Source: Chara braunii (taxonomy: Eukaryota > Streptophyta > Charophyceae > Charales > Characeae). Taken from it: a DNA stretch of 30,810 nucleotides. The notes beneath the pieces are model-generated. The model was not told where the DNA came from. It searched no databases and saw only the letters and a program-made list of their open reading frames with translations. Below, piece by piece: positions 16,140-28,200 of the stretch. Where the stretch lies: the NCBI GenBank assembly GCA_003427395.1, contig BFEA01000112.1:125893-156702 (forward strand). Direction: 5' to 3'. How positions within the stretch are numbered: the stretch's first letter is position 1; every line of letters begins with the position of its first letter. Position numbers and translations under genes: made by a program.

Positions 16140-19100
16140 GAATATTAATAACTTCAGGATGAATATTATGAAAAACAAGCAAATTTCTCTCATGACGTTG
16201 CGGTTTCAATAGAGTAGTGGGTATATTGAAATTACGGTTTCATTGAGTAGTGGACAAGGGAAGTGATACTTTCATGACATTCAGAATAACACGAGCAAAT
16301 TTTTATCATGAAGATCGCTCAGATGCTGAAGTGGCGAATGTTTTGAAAACACTCCTTTGCCCATATGAAGTATATGATGCCCTATCTTAAAGGTTATGAA
16401 TGTCCTGAAGTGGCGAGTCACCTGAAAGCATCCCTCCCCTTGTCCACCTATCTTCACAACAAAACGTTGGAATGATGTGGGGGGGGTGCTCTCAGACCAT
16501 TTACCACATCGGGATATTCATGATCTACAGGATAAACAACATAGAGTAGTGGAAAAGGGAGCAAGTGCTTTCAAGACATTCACTACTTCACAATGTTTAT
16601 GCTCTTCGAGATAGAACAACCAACATTTTATCCCGAAGATTATAAAGATCTTGAAGTGGTGAATATCATGAAAGTATCCCCCGTTTTGCTCATCTCGAAT
16701 CTATAATGTTTTATCCTGAAGATCATGAACATTCTGAAGTGGTGAATGATCCAAAAGCATTTTGCCCTTACCCATCAGTCTTTGAAATAAAATGTAGGAA
16801 TGACAGGGATGAGGGTGATTGGGGGTCTTTCAACACTGTAAAAGTTTCATGATGTTAACTATAAAACAATATAGAATAATGTGAAAGGCAATGGGTGTTT
16901 TCATGATATTCATCACTGCAGAATGTTCACGATCTTTGAGATGGAGCAACTAAGGTTTTGTCCTGAAGATCATAAACATCTTGAAGTTTTGAATGTTCTC
17001 AAATTTGACTCGAAGCACGCTGCGCACCTTGAGCCTATGATATCCTACCTCGAATGTTGTGACAAAGTGAATGATGTGAAAACATTTCTCTCCTTAACAA
17101 CGTTTACTTCATGTCACTGTATGTTGAATATCTTGAAGTGGCGAATGGCATGAAAGCCCCACCTACCCCTACTCATCGCTCTATATGGTCTCATTTATTG
17201 GATCCCGAAAATCATAAACATTCTGCAGCGGGGAATATTATGAAAGCACCACCGGTTTGCCGACATTCAATCTAAGGTTCTATGCCATCATAAGGTAAGA
17301 AACATTGTAAAGTAATGAATGCGCTGAAAGAAACTCCCTCCCTCTATTTGAAGGTTTTATCCTTAAAGATTATGAGCATTCTTAAGTTGTGAATGATATG
17401 AAAGCACCCCCCACTTGCCCACCTCGAGTCTATCTCATTTTATTTTGTAGATCATGAAAATCCTGAAATGGTGAATGACTTCAAAGCGCCCCTTTTCAAG
17501 CCCACCGCTCTACGTTGTTCTTTCTTGAAGATTATGAACATGTTGAAGTGGTGAATGTCAATGTCTTATCTTGAAGATCATGAATATTTTGAAGTAGTGA
17601 ATGATCTAAAAGTATCATGCCCTTACCCACCTATCTTCAAAATGTAATGTTGGAATGATCGGGATGGGCGTGAATGGGGGGCGTTCAACACTTCAAGAGT
17701 GTTAACGATTCAAGGACATAGAGTATTATGAAATAAAATAAGTGTTTTTAATATATTCATCACTTCAAGATGTTTACGATTTTCGAGATGAGAAACCAAG
17801 TTTTTGTCCTGAAGATCATGAACATCATGTAGTCGTGAATGTTTTTAAAGCACCAACTGCTTTGCCCACCTTAAGTCTATGATATCTTATCTTGAATATT
17901 ATGGCGTGGTGAATGATCTGAAACATCCTTCTCCTCGCCCACATCAAGTTCATGTCACTCTATGTGAAAGATCATGAATATCATGAATGAGTGAATGACA
18001 TGAAAGCGCACCCCTCCCCCTACCCATTGGTGTATATGGTCTCTCTTGGTGTACCTTGAAGCTCATAAACATCTCGAAGTGGTGAATGTTATGAAAGCAC
18101 CCCCGACTTGCCAACATTCAGTCTAAGGTTCTATATGTTTCTATTATAAAGATCATGAACACCGTGAAGTGATCAATGTACGGAAAGCAACACCCCCCGC
18201 CCAACTATTTGAAGGTTTCATCCTTAAAATTACAAGCATCCTGAAATTGCGAATGACATGAAAGCCTCCCCCGTCTTTCTGACCTCAAGTCTATGCCATT
18301 CTATTTCATAGATTATGAAAATAATGAAGTGGTGAATGACTTCGAAACCTTTCTCCTTAAGCTCACCGCTCTACATTGTTTTTTCTTGAAGATCATAAAC
18401 ATGTTGAAATGGTGAATTGTTTAACCCTCTCCCCTTTCCCCCCCTTGCCTACCATCATTAATATTGTGAAGTGGTAAATACCTTAAACGTATCCCTCCCC
18501 TTCTCCTCACCCACCCCATATCGCTTTATGTTGAAAATTATGAATATCCTGAAGTGGTGAATGACATGAAAGTGTCCGCCCCCTCCTGCCCATCGTTTTA
18601 TACGGTCCCACTTAATGTATCCGGAAGACCATGAATATCTTGAAGTGGTGAATGGTCTGAAAGCGCCGCCCCGTCCCTATTGTTCAATCCAAGCTTCTTC
18701 GTCAATCTATCATATAGATCATGAATATCATGAAGTGATGAATGCCTTGAAAGTACCCCCCCCCCCCCTGGTCATTTGAAGGTTTTATTTTGCAAAATAC
18801 GAATATCCTCAAGTGGTGAAGGTATGAAAGCGCCTAACCCTTCTCCATCTTGAGTCTATATTGCGATCTTCTAAAAATCATAAAAATCCTTAATTGGTGA
18901 AAAACCTTAAAGCACCTCTCCCCCAACTCACCGCTTTAGGTTTTCTTTCTCGAAGAGCATAAATATTTTGAAGTGGTGAATCCCTCTCCCTGCCCTCTAC
19001 TTTATGTTGTACCACTTATTGTATTCCAAAGACCACTAAACATTAGTGGCGAATGTTATGAAATAACCCCTCTCTTTTTTCCCACGGCCGGTCTAGAGGT

Positions 19101-19312
19101 CATGAATATCCTGAAATAGTGAATGACATGAAAACAACTCATTCTCCTTGCCTATCGCTGTATACGGTTTCGCTTATTGTATATCGAAGATTGTGAATAT
19201 CATGAAGTGGTGAATGGTCGGAAAGCACACCCCCATCTCACAAACCTTTCATCTAAGGTTTTACCCTGTTTTATCATGAAGATCATGAACATTGTAAAAT
19301 AGTCATGAAAAA
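16140..19312. repeat. Diverged satellite: ~80-bp units, higher-order periods, mixed orientation
   Basis: The stretch is built of units with the text GAAGATCATGAACAT, then CTTGAAGTGGTGAATG, then CATGAAAGCACCCCC. GTGAATG-type cores fall at 17389, 17471 and 17551, at 18249 (GCGAATG), 18332 and 18412, and, diverged, at 18816, 18897 and 18976. These three triplets have the same internal spacing (79-83 bp), and the triplets are offset by 860-861 and 564-567 bp, so there is a higher-order repeat. Other units are reversed, for example 16590-16625, 16895-16950 and 17750-17800, where TTCAT(C/A)ACT(T/G)CA and GATCTTYGAGAT-like text runs backwards. No gene lies inside; the one longer frame (16881-17153) is a repeat translation. 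Confidence 0.85.
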
Positions 19313-19965
19313 TATATCTGCAGTTAACGTTTTCTCTTAAATTCTTAATGCGGTTTTATAGCTCTTTGACAAAAGCTGCTGGAATAAATTGTTGATTTCG
19401 CCATTGTGAAATCGCACCATAACCTATGCTCTTAATTACCCTTTAACGGCCCCGAAACCATAAACACTAGATCTTAAACCTTGAACCATAAGTTATTGGT
19501 ACCAATTAATTATAAGAGTGAAAACAATAAGAAACAAGAAGAAAAAAATAAATCTGATGTAGTTTGGAGACTGCCGTATGCTATATAGAAAAAAATACTA
19601 CTTTTTTTTTTTTTTTTTTTTTAAACGCACCCGTCAGTGCTAGCGGTGCTGTTGTTTTGGTTCCTAAAATTTAGTGATTAGTACCGAAGGAAGGTGAAAT
19701 TTATATGATGCCAGAAAATGCTCAGGGGTGTTAAGACCTTATCATGCCTATCAGGGGTATCAATCACCAACTATCTTGCGAGATAACTATTGATTTCTGC
19801 TTGTGAAATTGCATTGCAACCATACATGCAACTCACTTGTGCGATGCGTCGTGCGGTGTGGGAGCGCATTGCTCGCTGTGCGGATTGCTGATGTGAAAAA
19901 AAAAAAAAAAACACAAAGGGATGCGTAACGATGACTAGCCATACGTGAATCGTAACTCACCAAAT
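19313..19965. other. Non-coding stretch
   Basis: No gene recognised. A diverged direct repeat (TTGATTTC, then TTGTGAAAT(C/T)GCA) occurs at about 19391 and about 19790. A T-run lies at 19601-19622 and an A-run at 19896-19911. Confidence 0.4.
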
Positions 19966-20505
19966 GTGAAAAATGGGAATGAACCTTTTGGTAGAACATG
20001 GAAAGATACATCGCTATACTTTTATGAATTTGTTCATGTGGTGAGTAGTGGAGCGAGGCCCTTTGTCAACAGTATCGTCGGAAATCTCGACGCTCTCACT
20101 ATAGACCTCACTCAACCACTCACCACACACACAGAAGACGAAAGTCATGGCGGTGAATCTTTCCGTGTCCTGGGGGAAGATCCATTCTCATTTTGCTGCC
20201 CTATGATTGTATGGGGACGATCATCAATTTTAACAAAAAACGAAAATGGAAAAACACACTTGCAGGACCGCTGCTTGTACACCCTAAATTAAGGAAAAAA
20301 ACGAAAAGACAACGGGACTGTCAGAAATACCCGTTGTAGGGCCACTGCACAATGATGAGACATACTTATGGCAGCCTAAGGGCCTCACTCCACTACTCTC
20401 CAAATGCACAAAAGACAAAAAAAATGGCGGTGTATCTTTCCATGTTCTAGCAGAGTATTCGTTCTCATTTTTCACAATTGGAGAGTAGTTGAGCGAGACC
20501 TTAAC
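19966..20505. mobile_element. Cluster of fold-back MITE copies
   Basis: Three copies of a ~95-bp arm. One is forward at 19966-20063 (TAGAACATGGAAAGATACAT, then GAGTAGTGGAGCGAGGCCC). Two are inverted, at 20104-20195 and about 20378-20475 (GGCCTCACTCCACTACTCTCC, then GTATCTTTCCATGTTCTAG). Inside the last, short terminal inverted repeats (20378-20403 and 20476-20503) bound a 126-bp unit. A further short inversion (GTGGTGAGTAGTGGAGCGAG against CTCACTCAACCACTCACCAC) bounds 20038-20126. No transposase frame is present. Confidence 0.7.
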
Positions 20506-21099
20506 ACTTCAACTCTTTTTCTTTTCCACTTGGATTCGTGTGCTTTTGTCAGACGTGATTAAAACTATGGTAAGATAGTGTAAGATGCCCAAAATCTTTT
20601 TTCTTTTGTGGAATAGCCTATGTTACCATTTGTTCGATGACAGGACGTCCTGGCTGGACGTTTCGACGGACAGTCAGGGGGGTCCCTGACGTTCGGGCCC
20701 GGATAACTCCATTATAGCAATTAAAAGCACGTAAAAAAGAAAACAAATTTGGGGATGTCTTTAATTTTTTTTTTTTTTTTTTTAATTTGAGAACGCATTT
20801 CGATATCATCCCAAGGCAAATGTTGTTCAATTTATTTTTCTGCATAACATAGTTTTTTTTTTTCAGATTTTTTTTTAGGACTTGTTTTTTTTTTTGTGTT
20901 CGGGCTCGGACAGACTACTCGGGGAGGACGTCTGACCGGTTGTCCAGTCTGAATAACATTCATACGAGCGGAGGGTCAGAGTGTGCTACCACACCCCGCC
21001 TTTCCCCTTGTTTTTCCACGCCCGCTAATTTTCGCCATGTGCCATATCACGTGCGCGCAAGTATGGCTGCAACCCGCTGATTTGTAATTGTAAGACCCC
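20506..21099. other. Flank upstream of the Penelope-like RT; contains element B
   Basis: Element B's 3' part lies at 20780-20885 on the plus strand (TTTCGATATCATCCCAAGGC, then TTTATTTTTCTGCATAACAT), as at 30715-30780. Two GACGTC-rich patches (about 20643-20700 and 20905-20965), each with TTCGGGC(C/T)CGGA, flank it as diverged direct repeats. The stop TAA at 21091 closes the RT frame on the left, so any N-terminal domain of the element is lost or in another frame. Confidence 0.5.
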
Positions 21100-22775
21100 A
21101 TGAATGAATACTGTATTTTTAGACTTGGTCTACATCGTTTTAGTTTTGCGAAGTTTTCCGACACTGATTGTTCTTGTTCTAATGGGATGTCCTTTCCTCG
21201 GAATGAGGATGGTCACATTTTCTTCAGATTTTATGATCTTCAAGGTCTTTCTGCTTCTCTCCTTAACTCCAACAATATTTGTATCCCTCCACGTGATGTC
21301 TCCATTGGTCATATTCATGGTGCGATTGACGCCAGCCTGGTGAAATTGACTATTGATGTACCCTTTCGTCTACCTACTAAAATCATACCTGAATGTTTCC
21401 ATCCACCTGCTTATCTCTCCTTTCTCCGATTATCGTGCATTGATGAGAATTGGCTTCATACTTTGGAAAATCTGGTTAAAATGTCAATCGATAATAACCT
21501 AGGTGACACTTACGTCTGCTGTCCAGTTGTGTACACTAACGCGATAAAGAGCTTATTTATTGATAACTCTGGGTTTGTGATTGATAATCGGACCGAGTCA
21601 GTCATTTTGTCGACATGTGAGGCAAGATTTATCGAGCATTACTTTGACAAGATTGCTGGTTGGAATAACAAAGGACGCTTTGGTTGTTCCTATGTTATTC
21701 TGAAGCACAAAGACACCACGAGGTGGAGACCGATCCCGCCCTCGTATTTAGAGTCTAATGTCCGTATAAGTCGCATTGTGGGACGTGTAATCAACACTTT
21801 GCTATGGGTTCTCCCTTCTTGCCTGCATTTCAACCTCAAATCCACTTCTATGCTCAAGGATAGGGTGTCTGCCATCAATGAAGCTGCAAGAAGAAACTTG
21901 GATGGTTTCTTGTTGTCTACTACTTTAAATTTGATATTAAGGAGATGTTCACCAAGCTGCCGCATTCTTCCATTATCCAAGCAGTCACATGGATTTCCCA
22001 GTTCTTCCGGGAGAAAGGTGTTAATGGTGTGTTTGTAAGCAAGTCAGGCAGGGAGTCCTCCCTGACCAAGAAGTCTCCTGGTAAGGGTTGGGTGAAGGTT
22101 AATTTTCTTCAGATGCTGGATGTTGTGATCTTCGATTTAGAAAATACTTATGCCAAAGCTGGGTCGATCATGCTGAGACAAACGGTTGGTGTCCCTATGG
22201 GCAAAAGCTCTAGCCCAGCGTTGGCCTGCCTTCTCTGTACGCACAATGAGTTTACTTTCATCAAATCTTTGGGCACCGACAACAAGTTCGTCTCGCATAT
22301 CCGCCTAATCGACGATGTAGGCATCTTCATGTCTTTTCCTCGCAAGACTTACCGGTATGCTGACAAGGCCTTAGCTATCTACGATAAATTTATTTAGGCT
22401 TATGATGACGCCTTGTCTCTCATCTGCACTGATGATAGGTCCGACATTTGGGATTTTTTGGGTTGTCTGGTTTCAACGTTTGTCTCCCCCCCTTCAGTCA
22501 GGTGTATAGCTACCATGAAGAATCAGAACTTCATCTTTTCTTCCAAACCCCTCAGGTTCATCTCTACTCAGGACTTCCTCTCGTATGGACCAAGACAACA
22601 GAAGAAAGGGGCCGTGTTCGGTCACCTTAGTCGGATATTGGCGCACTCCTCCGAAGACAAAGGGGCAAACCTCAGTTTGCTTGTTTTGAGAAGGGAAGTG
22701 CGTCTAAAAAAATTTCCCCTAGGATCATTTTCTAAGTATTTGGGAAAATTGTCTCGAAATCGAGGAAGGGTTTGA
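21100..22775 (+). pseudogene. Penelope-like reverse transcriptase, frameshifted remnant
   Basis: The first frame (ATG 21100 to about 21910) gives the RT N-terminal region, including HKDTTRWRPIPPSYLE before the catalytic core. The coding sense then moves by one base between about 21905 and 21930. In the new frame RT motif A reads FDIKEMF (21930-21950), motif B reads QTVGVPMGKSSSPALA (22179 onward), and the catalytic aspartates are in LIDDVGIF (GAC GAT at 22311-22316). A TAG at 22395-22397 interrupts, then the frame stays open to 22775 with the thumb-like KGAVFGHLSRILAHSS. The G-P-M-G and K-x-G-x-x-x-G-x-L-x-R patterns fit Penelope-type elements better than LINE or LTR RTs. No GIY-YIG endonuclease was seen on either side. 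The element is dead: one frameshift and one stop. The hammerhead downstream supports the class. Confidence 0.7.
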
Positions 22776-23776
22776 AACCAGTGGGTCTCAATTTTGTCCT
22801 TTTTGGACTCTTTATCTCGAAGGAATTACCGGCTCTGGGGCAGGACAAGGCTAGGTTTGCTCTCTGTCTTGGTTCGGCAAGGTACGGGCCTCAAGCATCC
22901 GATGTTTCTCAGGAGACCCGTGCCCCATGAAGCAGGCTGTGGTTTGGTGTCTCGTTAGTATTTATTGCTCCACTCTCTTCCCCTAGTCCTCTCATTTTGA
23001 CAGATGAAGTATCTGCTCCTTCGCGTCGTGGCCCGTACTACTTTCTTTCTTTAGTACGGGGTCGTATTGTCTCAGTATGGTTCCTGCCTCCGTTTGCTCC
23101 TTCTCCGCTGAACGTCGTGAAGGTATTCACAGTCACGCTGAGCCCAGTTGCGCTCCGTAGAGCGGCTTCAAGGTGGACCTTCTGCTCGGTCGATGTTTGT
23201 TTCGGCATCTGGCGCCTACAACAGCGCGGGAAGTTTTCGTTCGTCGATCCTTCCTCTGACCTCTCTTCCCTTTGTCTGCCACCCTCTGATCCCCATACCT
23301 TAACCGCTTCCAATTTCTATTTCAAACCTCGCTCTCTACTCCCGACTCTTTTCTATCCCACCTTCCAACTATCTGACATGATGGTTCCAGGGCTATGGCT
23401 GCTTCACTCTCTCCCGGGTCTCTGCCTCTTTTAAGCGTCGTCTACGCTTTGTTTCTTCTTGCTTTCCTACCACTTCCATCTTCCACCCTCTGATCCCTAT
23501 CTACTTTCTACTTTTATCTCCCTCTGTATCTCTTTGCACTCCCCAACAATCTGGCATGTTGATTTTCAGGGCTTTTTCGGATATGGTTGCTTTACCCTCT
23601 CCCGCGTCGCTCCCTCCTTTTGGCACTGTCCACACTTTGGTTTTCCCGCCTCCTACCTGTCTTTTCCCCAGTTTCAAATTTCGCTTTGTTGTAGGACTTT
23701 TTGGATAGATGGTCTTCACGATGGATCAATACTTTCGTATATATACCTATTAGGAGAAGTCATGTTACTCGCTTTC
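22776..23776 (+). other. Pyrimidine-rich 3' region of the Penelope-like element
   Basis: About 1 kb without a recognised domain lies between the RT and the ribozyme. From about 23281 to 23680 it holds two diverged tandem copies about 190-204 bp apart: ACCCTCTGAT at 23281 and 23485; CTCTCCCGSGTC at about 23408 and 23597. An open frame (22997-23434) exists but is Ser/Leu/Pro-rich and unrecognised. It is probably 3' UTR or terminal repeat of the element. Confidence 0.5.
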
Positions 23777-23827
23777 ATCCCCTGATGATACTACCTCTGG
23801 CGGGGTAGTTGAAACGATCGTAGGGAT
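23777..23827 (+). ncRNA. Hammerhead self-cleaving ribozyme (type I, minimal stem III)
   Basis: The complete hammerhead layout is present in 51 nt. Stem I is 23777-23781 (ATCCC) with 23823-23827 (GGGAT). The conserved CTGATGA is 23782-23788. Stem II is 23790-23795 (ACTACC) with 23804-23809 (GGTAGT), six pairs closing an 8-nt loop, with a U-U mismatch at the base. GAAA is 23811-23814. Stem III is three pairs (A23814-T23821, C-G, G-C) with a 2-nt loop. The cleavage triplet GTA ends at 23822 with cleavage expected before G23823. The stem III text ACGATCGT is self-complementary, as expected for minimal hammerheads that act as dimers. Such ribozymes are known in the terminal repeats of Penelope-like elements. 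It lies on the same strand as the RT, about 1 kb downstream. The U-U at 10.1/11.1 departs from the usual G-C and may lower activity. Confidence 0.75.
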
Positions 23828-25249
23828 TTTTGTCAGTTCGACACATATTTTTTTGGGCTTCTAATATATTTCAGTGCGGTTTTACACGTACATGCCTCAT
23901 GGCTCTCTGTGTGTGCTACTTTACTTTCTCCTTTTCTTTTCTCCATCCTGCATCCACATCTTCCTTTTGGATTTTGTTATTCTTTTGTTAGTTGATTGAG
24001 GGATTTTACAGAAGAAACGAAAACAAAAGGACCACATGACAATTAGTTTCTTTCATTTTCATGCCGTCCTAATTTGATTTAAGTTCATATGTGCTATCGG
24101 CGTGTTTAATTTTCCCACGCATACGCAAGAATAACAAACCACCCTCTCTTCGGGGGAAAACGACAAGTTGACAACTATCATTTTAACTTCGATTACGAGC
24201 CATGCGTGGGTTCTTTCGTTTTGTTTGCACAGAAAGGGAACCCCGTTTTGAGAAGTGCAATGCACAACTTTGTTTTGACCTGACGCTCACCTCAACCCCC
24301 TCTCATAAATGTGAAGCTGACCACTGATGATACGATGCATCAAATAATGGTTTCTGCTCTTTTGGTTCTTGAAAGTTTTGAGTGAAGTACTTAAACCACC
24401 AGTATACCACCCAGCTACCTCGTTCACACACGCCAGCTAGGAAAAAAAGTGCCCTCGGCTCACCGGACTGCAATGGCTGACGGTATCCGGTAGGCCCTTG
24501 CACTGACAGTTCAAAGTTGTAAAGGTCGGTCAAAAATTTACACCGGGAAAAAGAGGGGTTGTCCTAAAGCAAATCATCAGAATAGATTTGATTTTTTCAA
24601 ACATGGAACACCATGCCTAAAGGTTTTGTGTCTACCGGGTCCATCATGGAGCGAAAAAGGCATATTTTTGTCGCTAGAATAGTTTTTTGGCCCTCTTTGC
24701 CATTCAAATTTTGTTTTGGATTTTCTAATGTTTTCCCCATAAAGATCAGCATTTAATCTTCTCCCTCTAGGGTTTAAAAATCCCCACAACATGACTCTGG
24801 TGCAACTAGGCCCAATTTGGACAAACAGATTGGGTCCTGACCCGGGCTGGGCATCCAAGAAGACCTTTAGGTGGACCCGCTCATAACCAGCTTATTTCCC
24901 GCATTTTCCCCAAGCACAAACTCACCTGAAACCCCTAGTAACTGGGCTTGGCATTCACAACATTGACACGCCCATACCCAACCTGGATGTTTCAAGTATT
25001 CCCCACCTGGAGCCACCCATACCTGACCTGACCTGACCTGGGTGTTCCTGCCCTTAACATTAGCTTCCCCCAGCAATATACACCTCACTACCGATAATTG
25101 AAACTTGTTCGAAGTAGTTTTATACACATCACTGACTTGCAACTACATTGACGATTCGTGACAAGTGGGCACATGAATGTCAAGTTTTAAGCCAACTAAA
25201 AACATGTGTGGAAGGGAGGGGAAACAAAAGAAGAACCGTCTCAAAATAA
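23828..25249. other. Non-coding stretch
   Basis: No gene recognised. Short frames on the minus strand (24303-24533, 24577-24858, 24867-25142) show no family features. A four-copy CCTGA run lies at about 25022-25039. The left part may still belong to the Penelope-like terminal repeat. Confidence 0.4.
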
Positions 25250-28200
25250 CTGGAGACATGAGTAGGAAGTAATTATATGCACAACATCCAATTTTGCACA
25301 CTCAGTGCACATAACACATTTAGTACAAGCAAAAGCTGCTCAGCGAGCCCAAGATCGCAACGACCATTGGATCAAACAGTCCATGTCACTTTCAATAGCA
25401 ACAAAAAGTATCACAACCCATAGTAACGTTCCTTTTTCTGCACGGGAAGAGAGACTCTCTATGACATATACTCGCTCTCCCTCCCTTTCTCTCTCTTTCA
25501 TCCTTCGCTCCCTGTCTCTCCCCATTCCCTTCCATATCTGTGCAGCAGGCACCAATGTCATAAGAGGAACTACAACCACAGTAGAAAAGGAGAAACATGG
25601 AACCCTCAAATAAACAACTTCAGCCTAGAAAGCCTGTAAAACCACAATTGTCATTGCCCCAAGCATCCAGTTCTCCTTATGACCAGAGAGAGAAAGAGTT
25701 GTTGAATCATCGATCATCATGTAGTGTTGACCATTTCTATATCTGCCCATGATTCTCATCGACCATCTAACGATTTATCACCACGAAGAGAAAAATTGAA
25801 ACCACAACATGGGAATAAACAACATCCGAGCTATCAAGAAGCCAATAGCTCGCCTGATCACCTCTTACTGAACTTTCATCACTCATGTGTTTCCAGCCAC
25901 ACACAAAGTCTCCAACTGAATACCAAAGTTGGACCTTGTTTCATCTCTACGACCAACTGTGTGATAATTGAATGCTGACCACAACTCCATATAGGGCCCC
26001 CCAACCAATCGACAACCTTCCAAAAAGCGCCTGAAGTAATGCAATGCCATATCGGACACCAGCCTAGCATAGGTGTGCCAATCATGACTTTGTAGATGGT
26101 ATAACAGACAATACCTCACGGGCATGTTAACGTGTACGCGGACGGGCATGCCAATTTTACATGCTAGTCACAATCTCTAACCGCATACACATGAATAGAG
26201 ATACCATAGATGGGTAGGCCAAACTTAGCATGGTGATGCTTGATGTGTCAATGACCGTCCTCATCGTCGTCATCAACACTCGTTGTCGTGTCCTAACTAG
26301 GAAAGTTTGAGTACTTGCAACATGCCACCTCAATGAATCATTTCATTGCATTGCCTAAAATATGTTATACTTTGTGTTTATTTCGCTTGTTCAATTGTTT
26401 TTTTTGTAATTTGATGCTTATCATATTTATGGAAAGAGACAAAGAAGAAATGTGAGTTAAAACGTTCATATTTCATACTTTTTTTTTCAACATTTGTTAA
26501 AGTGAAATGTACACAACTTTCTTTATTTGATACATGTTAGAAGGGATAGGTGTATTCGATTGCAATTATCAAATCAATTGGTTTGTCATTTTGTGTGAGA
26601 GATGAAAATTTTTTATGGCGACAAAACGTTTCATTCATTTCTTGCAATGTCTAATAAACTCATCGGTTCCAATTTTCTCCCCCTAAAAACTAAATTCTAC
26701 AACCTCATGTGCTAATAAGCTACTCATGTAAAATTTTAATGCACAAGTATGAAAATAATAAAATACTAGGAAGTAAGCTCAAATAACCCTTAGATATCCA
26801 TACCGTATTAAACTTTATGTTGTACCAAATGAGTATATCTGCGTCTATGATCCGTTAATTTTTTATCTTTCTTTTGTGTTTCTTTGTTTTTCAAGGAACA
26901 TATCTTGAATCTTGATTATTCAGATATAAATAATATAAATCAAGATTATATAATGAGATTACGAAACAAATTGTTGTGACGAAGGCACTATTCCACTTTT
27001 TGTTTCACATTTATGCTCCCCACTAGATTCAAATCTTTGCGGATTTCTAGCCATACCGATCAACCAATTTTTTGAGCCTCGGGGGTTTTGGTGGTTTAGA
27101 ACGTCTTTCCTTGTTTTGGAAAGTTAATCAAATATACATATTTTCTCAAGCCTAAAGTACAAACCAAAAGAATTATGCGTCTCAAATATACAAATATTTG
27201 CCAACAAAATTTTTATTTTTTATTTTTTTTCTTTTTCTTAAGGGGGAAAATATTGACACTCAATCTATGCTTCTTATTGTTTTCATCTTTTTTGCCACCA
27301 ATTTTGATCCTGAAAGATCATCATAGTTGGTGCACTCAAATTTTATGCACCTCCACAAACCCCTTACAGTCGGTAGGTCAACACTTCAAATTATGGTGAA
27401 GGGGCCGGTGGTTTGAATAGGTGCATAAGGAGGCCCAAACTATTGCAGTTTATTGGAAAAAAATATATATAGATAAAGACTATTCGCTTATTTTTATCTA
27501 ACGTTGTCAGTGCATAGTATTTTTGCAAGTAATTGGTCTTTTTGCTAGTGCTCAAACTCTCTATAGTCAACTTGAAGCACATGCATTGCATGGAATGGGT
27601 GCATGATCAAACAAGACACAAGATGAATGTTGTAAAATATTGACAAAATCTCTTGTAAATAAACATTTAGCTTGTTTGTTTTTACTTGTTTATCAACACC
27701 TCAATGCTTTTACAAGTATTGGATCCTTGTGCTAATGCGCTTTGTTGTTAAACATGCGATATTAAATTAATCGAATGTACATCATGCTCTTTTGACCGCA
27801 AGTTAAATCACATTGAAAAGTTGTGCCTCATCTCCTACATCCATGCCCATTTGAGGAATAATTTTAGAATTAGCGGAGATATTGCTTACGTACGCCTTAC
27901 ACTTGTCACGTAATGAACAAACATTTTCATTTGTCAAGACAACACTATCCAACCTGCAATTTTCACTTTAGGTTTCAAGTCAATTGATGCTAAAATATTT
28001 TACACCTTTGAAACTAGATTAAATCCTGTACATGGAATGTGTGTGTAGAGAGACAAATGCATCATAGTTTTTGTAACATCATCAATCATGTCATTACCAC
28101 ACGTTATAACGTGACAGTGATAAATTGGCAAAGGGTTATTTTTGACATCTAATTGAAACTATTGTTTCTACATTTTGTACAAATCTATTTTTTTTTTTTT

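Noticed and set aside
16881-17153. A 90-codon frame in the satellite
   Set aside because: It covers one forward and one reversed satellite unit and has no similarity to a protein family that I can see.
16140-19312. CRISPR array (regular ~80-bp units)
   Set aside because: Units are diverged along their whole length with no constant repeat and unique spacers, some are reversed, and the genome is eukaryotic.
22997-23434. 145-codon frame after the RT as a separate gene
   Set aside because: It is Ser/Leu/Pro-rich, overlaps a diverged tandem repeat, and lies between the RT and the ribozyme, where untranslated element sequence is expected.
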